From a virus: a DNA stretch of 64,000 bases. Of this stretch, positions 15,137-22,440 are shown piece after piece. The position numbers and the translations under genes are program-made. The stretch spans positions 1 to 64,000 of IMG/VR virus record IMGVR_UViG_3300024433_001307. One strand, 5' to 3'. A model generated the notes under the pieces. The model ran no database searches, was not told where the DNA came from, and saw nothing but the letters and a program-made list of their open reading frames with translations. Each line of letters starts with the position of its first letter. Position 1 is the stretch's first letter.

Positions 15137-15721
15137 CTATTTGACGGAATAGTTGCCGTCTTTATTGCTCTTGATAAATCCTTTTTCTTCCAGGTCGTTG
15201 AGATGCGTTCTTATCCGTTGAACTGGTAGCTTACATTCCTTTGCCAATGTCTCCACACTTTTAGGTTCCTTTGATAGGCATGAATCTATCAAAGCACCTT
15301 GCGTTCCCAACCGTCTCCCAAAAGCATCTATTCCCTTTTCCTTTTTTACTGCTTCTTTTTTCTTTGTTGTCTTCTTCTCATTCTCAGTTGTCTTTTTCTT
15401 TTTGTTTTTGCTCTTTGACATCGTAGTCTCCTTTTCCAAATTTTCGTTTTTGTCTTTTTCTTTTTCATCTACAACCTCTATTACTTTTCCCTTTTTCAAG
15501 GCCTTCAATATTCTATCCAGGAATTTTTGGGCTTTGGGATTGGGTAATTCGACTTCGTTCTCGCCAATATAATCCGGCAGATTTTTTATCTTCCTCTCGA
15601 ACCTCTTGCAATCCCAGTTATTGGCGGTCTTGAAACCGAGCATCTTATACAGCTTCACCAATAATGCTCTTCTCACTGTGATGGTTTCAACTTTGGTTTC
15701 TGTTTTCTCGCTTGAACTCAT
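15137..15721 (-). CDS. lysine-rich protein with C-terminal winged-helix domain
   Basis: 194 residues in three parts. The N-terminal helical region (15-70) contains KLYKMLGFKTANNWDCKRFE, a type of motif seen in uncharacterised phage proteins. A highly charged Lys/Glu/Thr linker (75-128) is probably disordered. The C-terminal domain (130-194), with LAKECKLPVQRIRTHLNDLEEK, reads as a winged helix that could bind DNA. It may be a regulator or a DNA-bridging accessory protein. The function is not recognised beyond the fold. Confidence 0.65.
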   Translation of the reverse strand: MSSSEKTETKVETITVRRALLVKLYKMLGFKTANNWDCKRFERKIKNLPDYIGENEVELPNPKAQKFLDRILKALKKGKVIEVVDEKEKDKNENLEKETTMSKSKNKKKKTTENEKKTTKKKEAVKKEKGIDAFGRRLGTQGALIDSCLSKEPKSVETLAKECKLPVQRIRTHLNDLEEKGFIKSNKDGNYSVK

Positions 15722-15738
15722 CTTATTTTATCTCCTAT

Positions 15739-16311
15739 TTATTTTTTCTTTTTGGTTTTCTTGGTCTTCGTTTTCTTGGTCTTCTTTGATGAAAGCATTC
15801 TTTTTATTTTGGCTTCTGGGAATTTTTGTCTCATAGCCCGACCTAAACACATATCGGTTATTGGGTCAAAGAATTCCTCTTTCATCTTTTTTAAGTTTCT
15901 TGCCGTCTCCGGGTCGAGTGATTTGGCTTTACTAAGTCCATCTACAATTTTGGAAGCCAGTGTGGTTGGTTTTTGTATTCGCGGTCTCCTCTCGTTAAAT
16001 AGTATTTTATCTATATACTCACCATTGCGAAGTACAAAACCAATCCCATTTACTATTTGTATCCAATAAGGTTTTTTATTTTTATAAAAATAATTATCAA
16101 GTTGGAATCTTAATTCTTTTCTAAAGTCGATGAAGAGTCTCCATTGATATGTTTTTCTTTTTGGAAAGCTCTTAATTTTCAAAAATTTGCGAAGCCATCT
16201 TTCAAAAGTGTATATTTCATCAATAATCTGTTCCGCCATTATTTTTTCTGCAATCCTTTCAATAGAATATCTTATGCCATTGTTTCTGTATTTTATGTAT
16301 TTGCTACTCAC
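15739..16311 (-). CDS. unknown protein with Lys/Thr-rich tail
   Basis: 190 residues, family not recognised. The first 100 residues are helical and rich in aromatic and basic residues, and the last 20 are a KKTKKTKTKK-type tail encoded by low-complexity DNA. Such tails suggest nucleic-acid contact. It overlaps the ParB-like gene stop region by 4 bases (16308-16311), so it is probably co-translated with it. Confidence 0.6.
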   Translation of the reverse strand: MSSKYIKYRNNGIRYSIERIAEKIMAEQIIDEIYTFERWLRKFLKIKSFPKRKTYQWRLFIDFRKELRFQLDNYFYKNKKPYWIQIVNGIGFVLRNGEYIDKILFNERRPRIQKPTTLASKIVDGLSKAKSLDPETARNLKKMKEEFFDPITDMCLGRAMRQKFPEAKIKRMLSSKKTKKTKTKKTKKKK

Positions 16312-17324
16312 TTTGTTTTTCCTATGATTTGTTTAGAAACTTTTCTTTGTTCAATTTCAAACTTTTTGAATTCATTCATTAAATCTCTTAAAGCAATTTC
16401 TGCTCCGAGTACATTTATACCTTTTATTTCTGTGACTTTCATTTTGGAGAGAAGTTCTCTAAGTTGTGTTATCCTGGCCACTAATTTTTTAGAGGCTTTC
16501 TCAATATCCTCAATAGCCATTTCAGCTTTATGAAAATTATCGCTTCTTTTCTTTGGTGTTACTATGCTTTTAACAATTTGTTTTATACCGCGTCCTCCTG
16601 ATGGTATACCTTTTTTCTTTTCCTTTTTTCGTTTATCCTGCTCTTTGATGACTTTTTTTGCTACCTCTTTTTGTTTTTTTTCAGGCACAGGATTTTTCTT
16701 ATTTGTAACAGCCTCTTTGAATTCTTTGACTTGATAAGGTATTTTGAATAGTATAACTGCTTCTCTGTCTATCTCTTTTTCTGCCTCGCTTTTGAGAATA
16801 TCAAGAGCAATGTCTATTTCGTTTGATGTCCATTTGGTTTTATTTTTGTTTAGGAATTTGAGGATGGTTGTTTGACCAACACCCTTGGTTTTTGTTTCTG
16901 TGTAAGCTGTTTGATTCTTGAATAAACATCTCATAAATTTATGAGATGTTGCCCAGTCATACTTTGCCAACTCCTCATCCAGAAACTTTTTAGTCTGCTC
17001 CACCAAATTCAACATCGTTCCGATATCTTGTTTGACATCTCTATTTTCCTCCGCCATTGCTAATAACATATCAGCATCATTATAATTCAATACCGTCATT
17101 GAAATTGTGGTATACCTTAATTCTTTTAGTGCTTCAATCCGATGATGTCCGAATGCAAGCTGATATTTATCTTTTTTAATTGGATGTGGACGACAGACAA
17201 TTCCCTTCCAAAATTTCAAACCTTTAATACTACCTTTGAGTTTAGCCACTCTTTCCTTATCTATGGGATATTTCTTCAGGTCTTTGAATGGATTTGGTTC
17301 TAAATCTTTTATTGCAATTTTCAT
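16308..17324 (-). CDS. ParB/sulfiredoxin-domain protein
   Basis: 338 residues. The N-terminal ParB-like nuclease/CTPase domain shows IKDLEPNPFKDL, a VCRPHP strand and GHHRIEALKEL, the family's conserved box. The middle (130-200) contains helical HTH-like segments. A long basic stretch (210-245, KKQKEVAKKVIKEQDKRK) and a C-terminal coiled coil (270-330) follow. No ParA is visible, so plasmid-like partition is not indicated. Phage proteins of this kind usually have unknown roles in DNA metabolism or transcription. Its overlaps with neighbours on both sides indicate a single transcript. Confidence 0.75.
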   Translation of the reverse strand: MKIAIKDLEPNPFKDLKKYPIDKERVAKLKGSIKGLKFWKGIVCRPHPIKKDKYQLAFGHHRIEALKELRYTTISMTVLNYNDADMLLAMAEENRDVKQDIGTMLNLVEQTKKFLDEELAKYDWATSHKFMRCLFKNQTAYTETKTKGVGQTTILKFLNKNKTKWTSNEIDIALDILKSEAEKEIDREAVILFKIPYQVKEFKEAVTNKKNPVPEKKQKEVAKKVIKEQDKRKKEKKKGIPSGGRGIKQIVKSIVTPKKRSDNFHKAEMAIEDIEKASKKLVARITQLRELLSKMKVTEIKGINVLGAEIALRDLMNEFKKFEIEQRKVSKQIIGKTK

Positions 17325-17539
17325 ATCTCCATCCCTTTACTATCAGTTATTCGGACTTTATAAATCTTGCTGCATTCGGCATAAAATTCCCTTTTGCAAT
17401 TCTCACAGGTGGCCATTAAGCTCACACAACCATTACATTCATAATCGAAACCTCCGCCAAATTGTAATTCTGCTCCACAAGAACAAATTGCTTCTGCAAA
17501 ATCATCTATTGTGTATTGTTTTCCTTTTTCAATTATCAC
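17321..17539 (-). CDS. small cysteine-rich, zinc-ribbon-like protein (72 aa)
   Basis: 72 residues with cysteine pairs CSCGAEL, ECNGC and CENCKREF, a pattern that fits one or two zinc knuckles. The strand-rich spacing resembles a zinc ribbon. The gene starts behind AAAGGA and ends in a 4-base overlap with the ParB-like gene. The function is unknown; the cysteines make DNA, RNA or protein binding likely. Confidence 0.6.
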   Translation of the reverse strand: MIIEKGKQYTIDDFAEAICSCGAELQFGGGFDYECNGCVSLMATCENCKREFYAECSKIYKVRITDSKGMEI

Positions 17540-17568
17540 TTTTTATCCTTTCCAAAAATGCTGCTCAT

Positions 17569-17594
17569 ATTATATTATCTTACTTTTTCCGCAA
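17569..17594 (-). promoter_or_regulatory. second copy of TTGC-N11-GATAATATAAT element
   Basis: In the 40-base gap before the gene at 17321-17539 and the end of the gene at 17580-17903, the minus strand reads TTGC, eleven bases, GATAATATAAT. This is identical in layout to 3908-3933. Both copies precede a gene in otherwise gap-free operon stretches, which supports a promoter-like role. Confidence 0.35.
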
Positions 17595-17903
17595 GGCTTC
17601 CAAACTTTTTTTCAATTCTTCATAGATTTTTTCAATTTCCTCTCCTAATCCATTCCAACGACTACTTTGACCTACTGCTAATATCTGGACTAAAACCCTA
17701 CCATCGCTGATTAAGTCCTCAACGAAATCCCTTAGTTCTCTTTTTTCTTCCATGGTTAATCTTTCCAAGATTTTTTCACCGTGTCTTTTCAAAAATCTGA
17801 TTTTCCCGAATTCGCAGCATTGTAACCAATGTTTGATACATAAAGGAATCTTCAACCAAATCACATATATTACACTGCTGCAATATCGACATCGACCTTT
17901 CAT
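17580..17903 (-). CDS. small protein with N-terminal zinc-knuckle-like cysteines
   Basis: 107 residues. The start has CRYCSSVIYV, followed by CIKHWLQCC, giving four to five cysteines and a histidine that could hold one zinc. The remainder is helical and charged and ends in a coiled-coil-like segment (EEIEKIYEELKKSLEALRKK). No family is recognised. It follows the DnaB-like helicase gene by one base and is probably part of the replication transcript. Confidence 0.6.
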   Translation of the reverse strand: MKGRCRYCSSVIYVIWLKIPLCIKHWLQCCEFGKIRFLKRHGEKILERLTMEEKRELRDFVEDLISDGRVLVQILAVGQSSRWNGLGEEIEKIYEELKKSLEALRKK

Positions 17904-17904
17904 T

Positions 17905-19302
17905 TCATTCCTCGAAACAGCTTTTTATTGCTGGATTACTTATAGCCAAACAACCTGCTACATGAACAAATCTATCTACATTAAAATCACTCTCACGTAA
18001 AGCAATCCAATTCAATCTCATTATACCTTCTTCTTTTTCGTCCTTCGTACAATTGATACCTATCATACCAGTAACATGGGCAAGTTTTCTTTTATCTTCT
18101 GAAAAATGTTTCATACGTATTGTTTTTGCACCGTATGACGCAGCATCGGATTGGGTCGCTGTTACTACAAGACAATGATAAGTCTGTGAGAGTGAACGTA
18201 ATTGTTTCCATGCTTCATTTACTCTATCTCTCCCTTCTAATCCATGATACTGCATATTTAGAATATCGGCATAGTCTATTATGATTATATCTGGTACCCA
18301 TTCTTCTCTTGCCCAATCTTCTAAAATGTTTTGAATACCTTTTACAAATAATGTTGAATTGGGATGACATGATAAACGGAAAAAGGATTTTTTAGAATGA
18401 GCCTTTTTCATTGCCGACCTGCAAGCCTTGTTTGCCTTCCTCCAGGATAATCTTGTGGTACAAGTTTTCCTCTTTGTGTCTACACTCGCTATTTCATCAC
18501 CTTTTGTCATTGTAATATCTGTGGGATAATTTACGGTACATGGATAAAAGGGTCTGCCAGAAACTCTTATCATCAATCTTCTCATTATTTGGTTCTGACT
18601 TAGGTCTCCAGTTTCAAAGAAGGCTACTTTTTTTCTTTGTATCATTGCTCTATAAGCCATATCTATTAACCAGAATGTCTTGCCTCTTTTTTCTGGAGCC
18701 ATGAATGAAATAAAAGCATCCCTTTCCAAAGCATCTTTGAAAAATTTCCCTAAAGCACCCGGATAGGTTATCAATGATTCTCTTCTATCCCTAAATGCTT
18801 CTTTAATGGCTTCTGTATCTTGCAGAATATCAATACCCTCACCCACTCCCATATCAATTTTGCTAAAACCGACAATTTGTTTCTGAGCCTTATCTATATT
18901 GTTTATATCTAAATCATCCTGAATTGTCTCAATAAGTTTTTCCATTTTGACTTGATTAAAATACCTACCCGCAACGTCTATGATATAATCACTATTGGAT
19001 TCAACATTTAGATTCTCATAATCCTTTGATAATGAATCCAAAAACTTTTCGACTGGTATTATGGTTTCTTTATCCTTTGTCTTATTGGACCAAGAATCAA
19101 ATAAATTCTCAATCTGATTTCCCGGAGCTTTATCATATCTGTGATAATATCGTACACACCATACAGCAATAAGATTTGACCATCTGTTTCTAAACATATT
19201 ATCCTGCCATTTGGAGGCTATTCGACCAAGAACAACAGGGTCTACAATCATAGCTGTTAGTATTAACCTCTCCGAAGCAGTTTCTCTTTTTCTAACTTTC
19301 AT
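17905..19302 (-). CDS. DnaB-like replicative helicase
   Basis: 465-residue RecA-fold hexameric helicase expected to unwind DNA at the phage fork. The N-terminal domain (1-150) is helical, as in DnaB. Residues 202-209 (APEKRGKT) are the Walker A loop and PDIIIIDYADILN is Walker B. LVVTATQSDAAS is the motif preceding the DNA-binding loops, and LNWIALRESDFN closes the fold. Its neighbours are primase and a replication initiator upstream, so the gene order initiator-helicase is kept. The start shares an ATGA overlap with the tiny membrane protein gene upstream. Confidence 0.88.
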   Translation of the reverse strand: MKVRKRETASERLILTAMIVDPVVLGRIASKWQDNMFRNRWSNLIAVWCVRYYHRYDKAPGNQIENLFDSWSNKTKDKETIIPVEKFLDSLSKDYENLNVESNSDYIIDVAGRYFNQVKMEKLIETIQDDLDINNIDKAQKQIVGFSKIDMGVGEGIDILQDTEAIKEAFRDRRESLITYPGALGKFFKDALERDAFISFMAPEKRGKTFWLIDMAYRAMIQRKKVAFFETGDLSQNQIMRRLMIRVSGRPFYPCTVNYPTDITMTKGDEIASVDTKRKTCTTRLSWRKANKACRSAMKKAHSKKSFFRLSCHPNSTLFVKGIQNILEDWAREEWVPDIIIIDYADILNMQYHGLEGRDRVNEAWKQLRSLSQTYHCLVVTATQSDAASYGAKTIRMKHFSEDKRKLAHVTGMIGINCTKDEKEEGIMRLNWIALRESDFNVDRFVHVAGCLAISNPAIKSCFEE

Positions 19303-19424
19303 TCAAACGTACATCCTCTACAGATGTAGACAATCACAAGTATCGCAATCAAAAATGCTATTATATATATCACACCCTTAGTGAATAACATTATACCCAA
19401 CATAAAATCATCTTCCAAACCCAT
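19299..19424 (-). CDS. tiny single-pass membrane protein (41 aa)
   Basis: 41 residues, acidic N-terminus, hydrophobic core GVIYIIAFLIAILVIVYI, then CRGCTFE. The ATG at 19424 is one base after the preceding stop, and the stop overlaps the helicase ATG (ATGA). The coupling on both sides argues for a real gene. The function is unknown. Confidence 0.6.
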   Translation of the reverse strand: MGLEDDFMLGIMLFTKGVIYIIAFLIAILVIVYICRGCTFE

Positions 19425-19425
19425 T

Positions 19426-19563
19426 TCAATTCCCCTTTTGTTTATTGGTCTTTCTTCCTGTAATCAAACCCATAACAAAACCAGTGGCGGCAATGACTAT
19501 GGGTACAATATATCTTGCTCCCTTGTAAACCAATACAGCACCTTTCCATATTCTAACTGGCAT
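19426..19563 (-). CDS. tiny membrane protein (45 aa)
   Basis: 45 residues with a hydrophobic segment YIVPIVIAATGFVMGLI framed by basic residues, ending RKTNKQKGN. It begins in a TAATG overlap with the replication initiator stop and has GGAGAAAGGA upstream. It pairs with the next tiny membrane gene. No family is recognised. Confidence 0.6.
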   Translation of the reverse strand: MPVRIWKGAVLVYKGARYIVPIVIAATGFVMGLITGRKTNKQKGN

Positions 19564-20699
19564 TATCCTTTCTCCTTTTCAATCAACACCATTAACCTAT
19601 CCCATCCTGAACTATAACCAGAATATCCTTCGACCTCTTTTCGACCTAATCGTTGAAACAATTTTGATTTTCTATTAAAAGCCATTTTAATTAAATTACC
19701 GCTCCATTCATCCCAATCTATTATCCTTTTGTTAATCTTTTCCATCCAATCTTTGACGAATGTTTTGGGATGGGCTAAGAAATAACAACCATGGAGATGT
19801 TCACATAATCTAATGTGATGTCTATCCCCTGTCTTTGAAATTTCTAAAAACCATTTATAAAATTCATTGTAGTTATTCAAAGATATTTGAATGGTTCCCA
19901 GTAATTGGTCATCACTACCCTCCCAAGATAAATGAGAAAGTCTTTTAGCTATCTCTTTGGCAGCAGATGATATTTTAATCTCTTCTGGAGTTTCTGATTG
20001 ACTCCTGTTCATGATATTTTCTATCCTCAAGAACTTCTCTCTAAAATCTTGAGCTTTGAATACACTTGGTGTATATTTATCTTTTATATGGGCAATGAAC
20101 CATTTCAATACTTTTATTATCCTTTTCTTGGTGAAACCGTGAGTTGTGTGTAATAATCTAAATTGTTTACAACCTTCAGGAGTACCTATTTTCTTGGGAG
20201 GAAGAAATATTCTTTTTTCTAACATAGTAGTACATCTCAAATCATATGAGATATCTTTGGGAGTATGTTTCACCAGCTTATTTTTTGACAACCCTTTTTT
20301 CAGGGTTGTCGATGAACGAAGTGAATCTATATTCTTCCTTTTAGTATTAGTTGTATTATTATATGAGCCTTTGGATTTTCCCGATACCCCCTTTGGATTT
20401 TTCCAAAGCCCCCCTTTGGATTTTCCCGAAGGGTGTTTCAAGTAGATTCTTCTCATATTATTACTTTTTATTCTGCATTTTATGAACCCATTTTCTTGTA
20501 AAGAGCTAATCCATATACTGATAGTTGTTTTATTTACATTGAAGAGTTTTGCAAAATGACTATTGGTTGCCCAACAATAACCTTCCTTATTACACAGAGC
20601 CGTTATTTCACCATAAAGTAGTTTTGCATTTGTGGTTAATTCTTCACAGTAACGAACATTAGCAGGGATGATTGCATAATATGATTCCTTATTTTTCAT
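19563..20699 (-). CDS. helix-turn-helix replication initiator-like protein
   Basis: 378 residues. The N-terminal domain starts YYAIIPANVRYCEELTTNAK and continues into a winged helix (KLFNVNKTTISIWISSLQ), the arrangement of phage/plasmid initiators and helicase loaders related to RepA or DnaD proteins. A linker (90-150) is rich in Lys, Ser and Asn. The C-terminal 200 residues are helical. The ATG at 20699 has AAAGGA at good spacing, whereas the TTG at 20705 does not. It lies behind a near-consensus promoter and inverted repeats and before the DnaB-like helicase, so origin recognition or helicase loading is the likely job. Confidence 0.72.
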   Translation of the reverse strand: MKNKESYYAIIPANVRYCEELTTNAKLLYGEITALCNKEGYCWATNSHFAKLFNVNKTTISIWISSLQENGFIKCRIKSNNMRRIYLKHPSGKSKGGLWKNPKGVSGKSKGSYNNTTNTKRKNIDSLRSSTTLKKGLSKNKLVKHTPKDISYDLRCTTMLEKRIFLPPKKIGTPEGCKQFRLLHTTHGFTKKRIIKVLKWFIAHIKDKYTPSVFKAQDFREKFLRIENIMNRSQSETPEEIKISSAAKEIAKRLSHLSWEGSDDQLLGTIQISLNNYNEFYKWFLEISKTGDRHHIRLCEHLHGCYFLAHPKTFVKDWMEKINKRIIDWDEWSGNLIKMAFNRKSKLFQRLGRKEVEGYSGYSSGWDRLMVLIEKEKG

Positions 20700-20701
20700 A
20701 C

Positions 20702-20800
20702 TCAAATCCTTTCAATAAGAAAACCACCAAATGCTATGATACGCGAAAAGTTCACACTTGGTGGTTTTGGTCCATCCTTGGTTTCGGTTTCGCGTTTCAT
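20702..20800 (-). CDS. possible leaderless 32-codon leader peptide ahead of the initiator
   Basis: A 32-residue frame beginning MKRETETKDGPKPPSV and ending two bases before the initiator ATG. Its ATG at 20800 lies six bases past the -10 box of the promoter at 20806-20833, so its mRNA would start at or within two bases of the AUG. It spans the arms of the inverted repeats. It may be a regulatory leader peptide, or a chance frame inside a structured 5' leader. Confidence 0.4.
   Translation of the reverse strand: MKRETETKDGPKPPSVNFSRIIAFGGFLIERI
20720..20768. promoter_or_regulatory. 11-bp perfect inverted repeat downstream of the promoter
   Basis: AAAACCACCAA at 20720-20730 and TTGGTGGTTTT at 20758-20768, separated by 27 bases. 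It could be an operator for the initiator protein, or an RNA stem that hides or exposes the initiator RBS. It interlocks with a second inverted repeat (20736-20800). Confidence 0.6.
20736..20800. promoter_or_regulatory. second, interlocking inverted repeat
   Basis: ATGATACGCGAAA at 20736-20748 is repeated inverted, with one mismatch, as TTTCGCGTTTCAT at 20788-20800. The left arm lies inside the loop of the first repeat and the right arm outside it, so the two stems exclude each other unless a pseudoknot forms. The layout fits a regulatory switch or a cluster of protein sites near an origin. Confidence 0.55.
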
Positions 20801-20805
20801 AGGTT

Positions 20806-20833
20806 ATTATATCCTCAGTTTATGCCCTGTCAA
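20806..20833 (-). promoter_or_regulatory. near-consensus sigma70 promoter for the initiator-helicase operon
   Basis: On the minus strand TTGACA (20833-20828), a 16-base spacer and TATAAT (20811-20806). Both hexamers are perfect matches. It is the best bacterial-type promoter in the window and would be used by unmodified host polymerase, so it is probably early. Confidence 0.85.
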
Positions 20834-20997
20834 GCAAAAATAAAAATTTTTTCTTTATATCTCTATTATCGTCAAATTTAGCAGTAATCGAGCAAAATAC
20901 CTTAAGCAGCCCAAAATACCCTAAAATTTAGCCCACAGGACGGTGCCTCTTACGTGAACTCCAGTCATCCTGTACCTACATATAGGTATTTGCGTGG
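20834..20997. other. intergenic stretch with short direct repeats, possible origin flank
   Basis: This is the gap between primase and the initiator promoter. CAAAATACCTTAA (20893-20905) and CAAAATACCCTAA (20912-20924) are 19 bases apart. An A/T-rich run lies at about 20835-20880, and a 6-bp hairpin (TACCTA/TAGGTA) is found near 20975-20990. The short direct repeats plus the AT-rich run next to an initiator gene resemble an origin, but this is weak evidence. Confidence 0.35.
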
Positions 20998-21870
20998 TTA
21001 GTATAAGAACCTTTCTCTCAGCGTTTTTAGCTCCTCAATGGATGCTTCTGCAGCATCCTTGCTATCCAATATGACATTGTATGTATCGCCTTTGAAAACT
21101 GATAGTGTATTGAATAATTTGTTTGCTCTTTTTTGGGCTTGCCTGTCACTATCAAAACAGATAGCTCTGATAGGATACCTAATCATCTTATTGACTTGAG
21201 CTTGAGAATACCCCAAACCTAAAGTGGCTACCGCACCTGGTCCTATCTTCCATACGTCAAATGGTCCTTCAACGATAATGATAGCATGTCGAGCATAATC
21301 CTCTCCATATAAAAGTTCTTTATGAGGTATTGTTTCTTGTTCAGATTTGGCACTGATATATCTTATAATGTTTGCCTTATCCGAAATTGCTCGTGTCGTC
21401 CAGCTTACTGTTTCTCCTCTATAAATAATAGGAATGAATATACGCCATGATAATTTGCTTGCTATTCCTATTCCTTGCACCTTCCAAAGTTGTATGATAT
21501 CCCCAGGAAGAAAACCTCTCCTAACTAAATAACGAGCATGTGGAATTTGTAAATCTCCGACTCCTTTAGGTATTTTAAGTCTGCCTCTTATTATCCTTTT
21601 TTCAAATTTAGATTTTTCCAAACCCTTCAAAAGTCTTCTGCATTTTTCAGTGGATAATCCGGTTAACTCAATCAATACATTAACTGTGGGATGGCTCCCA
21701 CATTGCCAACAGTTGATATAATTCCCAACAAGGGAATAACCCATATGAAATTTGTGGGAGCCATCGCCACAGAAAGGACAATCAATTTGAATCCACCCAG
21801 GACGACAATGATGATGGCCTTCTGTCTTATATGGTATTCTATATTCAATTAGAAGGTCGATGAATTTCAT
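20998..21870 (-). CDS. DnaG-type primase
   Basis: 290 residues: a zinc-binding N-terminus (C31, C34, C54, C57 in CPFC and CWQC), then a TOPRIM core with IIIVEGPFDVWKIG (catalytic Glu and following strand), ICFDSDRQAQKRA and LDSKDAAE. It synthesises RNA primers at the fork and would act with the DnaB-like helicase. The protein is short compared with bacterial DnaG and lacks an obvious helicase-binding C-terminal domain. The stop lies just before the 20.7-21.0 kb intergenic region, and the start overlaps the upstream gene by 4 bases. Confidence 0.88.
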   Translation of the reverse strand: MKFIDLLIEYRIPYKTEGHHHCRPGWIQIDCPFCGDGSHKFHMGYSLVGNYINCWQCGSHPTVNVLIELTGLSTEKCRRLLKGLEKSKFEKRIIRGRLKIPKGVGDLQIPHARYLVRRGFLPGDIIQLWKVQGIGIASKLSWRIFIPIIYRGETVSWTTRAISDKANIIRYISAKSEQETIPHKELLYGEDYARHAIIIVEGPFDVWKIGPGAVATLGLGYSQAQVNKMIRYPIRAICFDSDRQAQKRANKLFNTLSVFKGDTYNVILDSKDAAEASIEELKTLRERFLY

Positions 21871-22277
21871 TGTTTTGGTTTTGGATTCTCCACAAAGAAG
21901 ATAGGGTCAAGATATATCATATATCCGTTTCTTTCGGGTTTATATCTCTTGGCTAATTTGGCTTGGTGTCGATTGAGTAATGTCTTGACCGATACGAGTT
22001 TGTATTTTCCTTTTGTTCCTTTTTTATCTGAAGGTACATAGAAAGCTCTTACTCCGGTTTCTTCGGGAGAACATTTTTTGAGGACTATCACTTGAGTTTT
22101 TGGGTCAAATCCTATGAGCACATCACGCCAATCTTCTAAGTGAAGTTGTTCGACAATGTTGAAGTACAGAGTTCCCGAACTGGGTGCATAGCAAACGAAG
22201 GGATTTGATTTTCGTTTACTGACAGTTCTCTCGAATACTACATTATCCAAATTAACTTTTTGTGAAATTGTTACCAT
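21867..22277 (-). CDS. unknown beta-rich protein (136 aa)
   Basis: 136 residues, not recognised. The strand-rich sequence includes SGTLYFNIVEQL, DVLIGFDPKTQVIVLKKC and NGYMIYLDPIF, consistent with a small DNA/RNA-binding beta barrel or AbrB-like fold, but no diagnostic motif is present. The ATG at 22277 has AGAAAGGA eight bases upstream, and the longer frame from 22304 lacks an RBS and overlaps the ribbon-helix-helix gene. It ends within the primase start. Confidence 0.6.
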   Translation of the reverse strand: MVTISQKVNLDNVVFERTVSKRKSNPFVCYAPSSGTLYFNIVEQLHLEDWRDVLIGFDPKTQVIVLKKCSPEETGVRAFYVPSDKKGTKGKYKLVSVKTLLNRHQAKLAKRYKPERNGYMIYLDPIFFVENPKPKQ

Positions 22278-22296
22278 TTTTTTATCCTTTCTTTTT

Positions 22297-22440
22297 TTAT
22301 CCATTAAACTTTTTGATTTCCTTTCGCATCAATTCTTCAATCCTTTTTGTCATTGTTGTATTCTGTCTCACACATATGGCTTTGAATTGTAATTTCACAT
22401 CGAGTGGTATGCCTTTGATATACAATGTTGATTTCTTCAT
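22297..22440 (-). CDS. ribbon-helix-helix (Arc/CopG-like) small regulator (47 aa)
   Basis: 47 residues: a beta strand STLYIKGIP, then helix DVKLQFKAICVRQ, a turn, and helix TKRIEELMRKEIKKF. This is the layout of Arc/CopG DNA-binding repressors that work as dimers. It begins in an ATGA overlap with the SNF2 helicase stop. It may repress an early promoter; the target is unknown. Confidence 0.65.
   Translation of the reverse strand: MKKSTLYIKGIPLDVKLQFKAICVRQNTTMTKRIEELMRKEIKKFNG

Noticed and set aside
16308-17324. Plasmid-type partition system (phage-plasmid lifestyle)
   Set aside because: Only a ParB-domain protein is present. No ParA, no clear centromere repeats and no other plasmid functions are seen.
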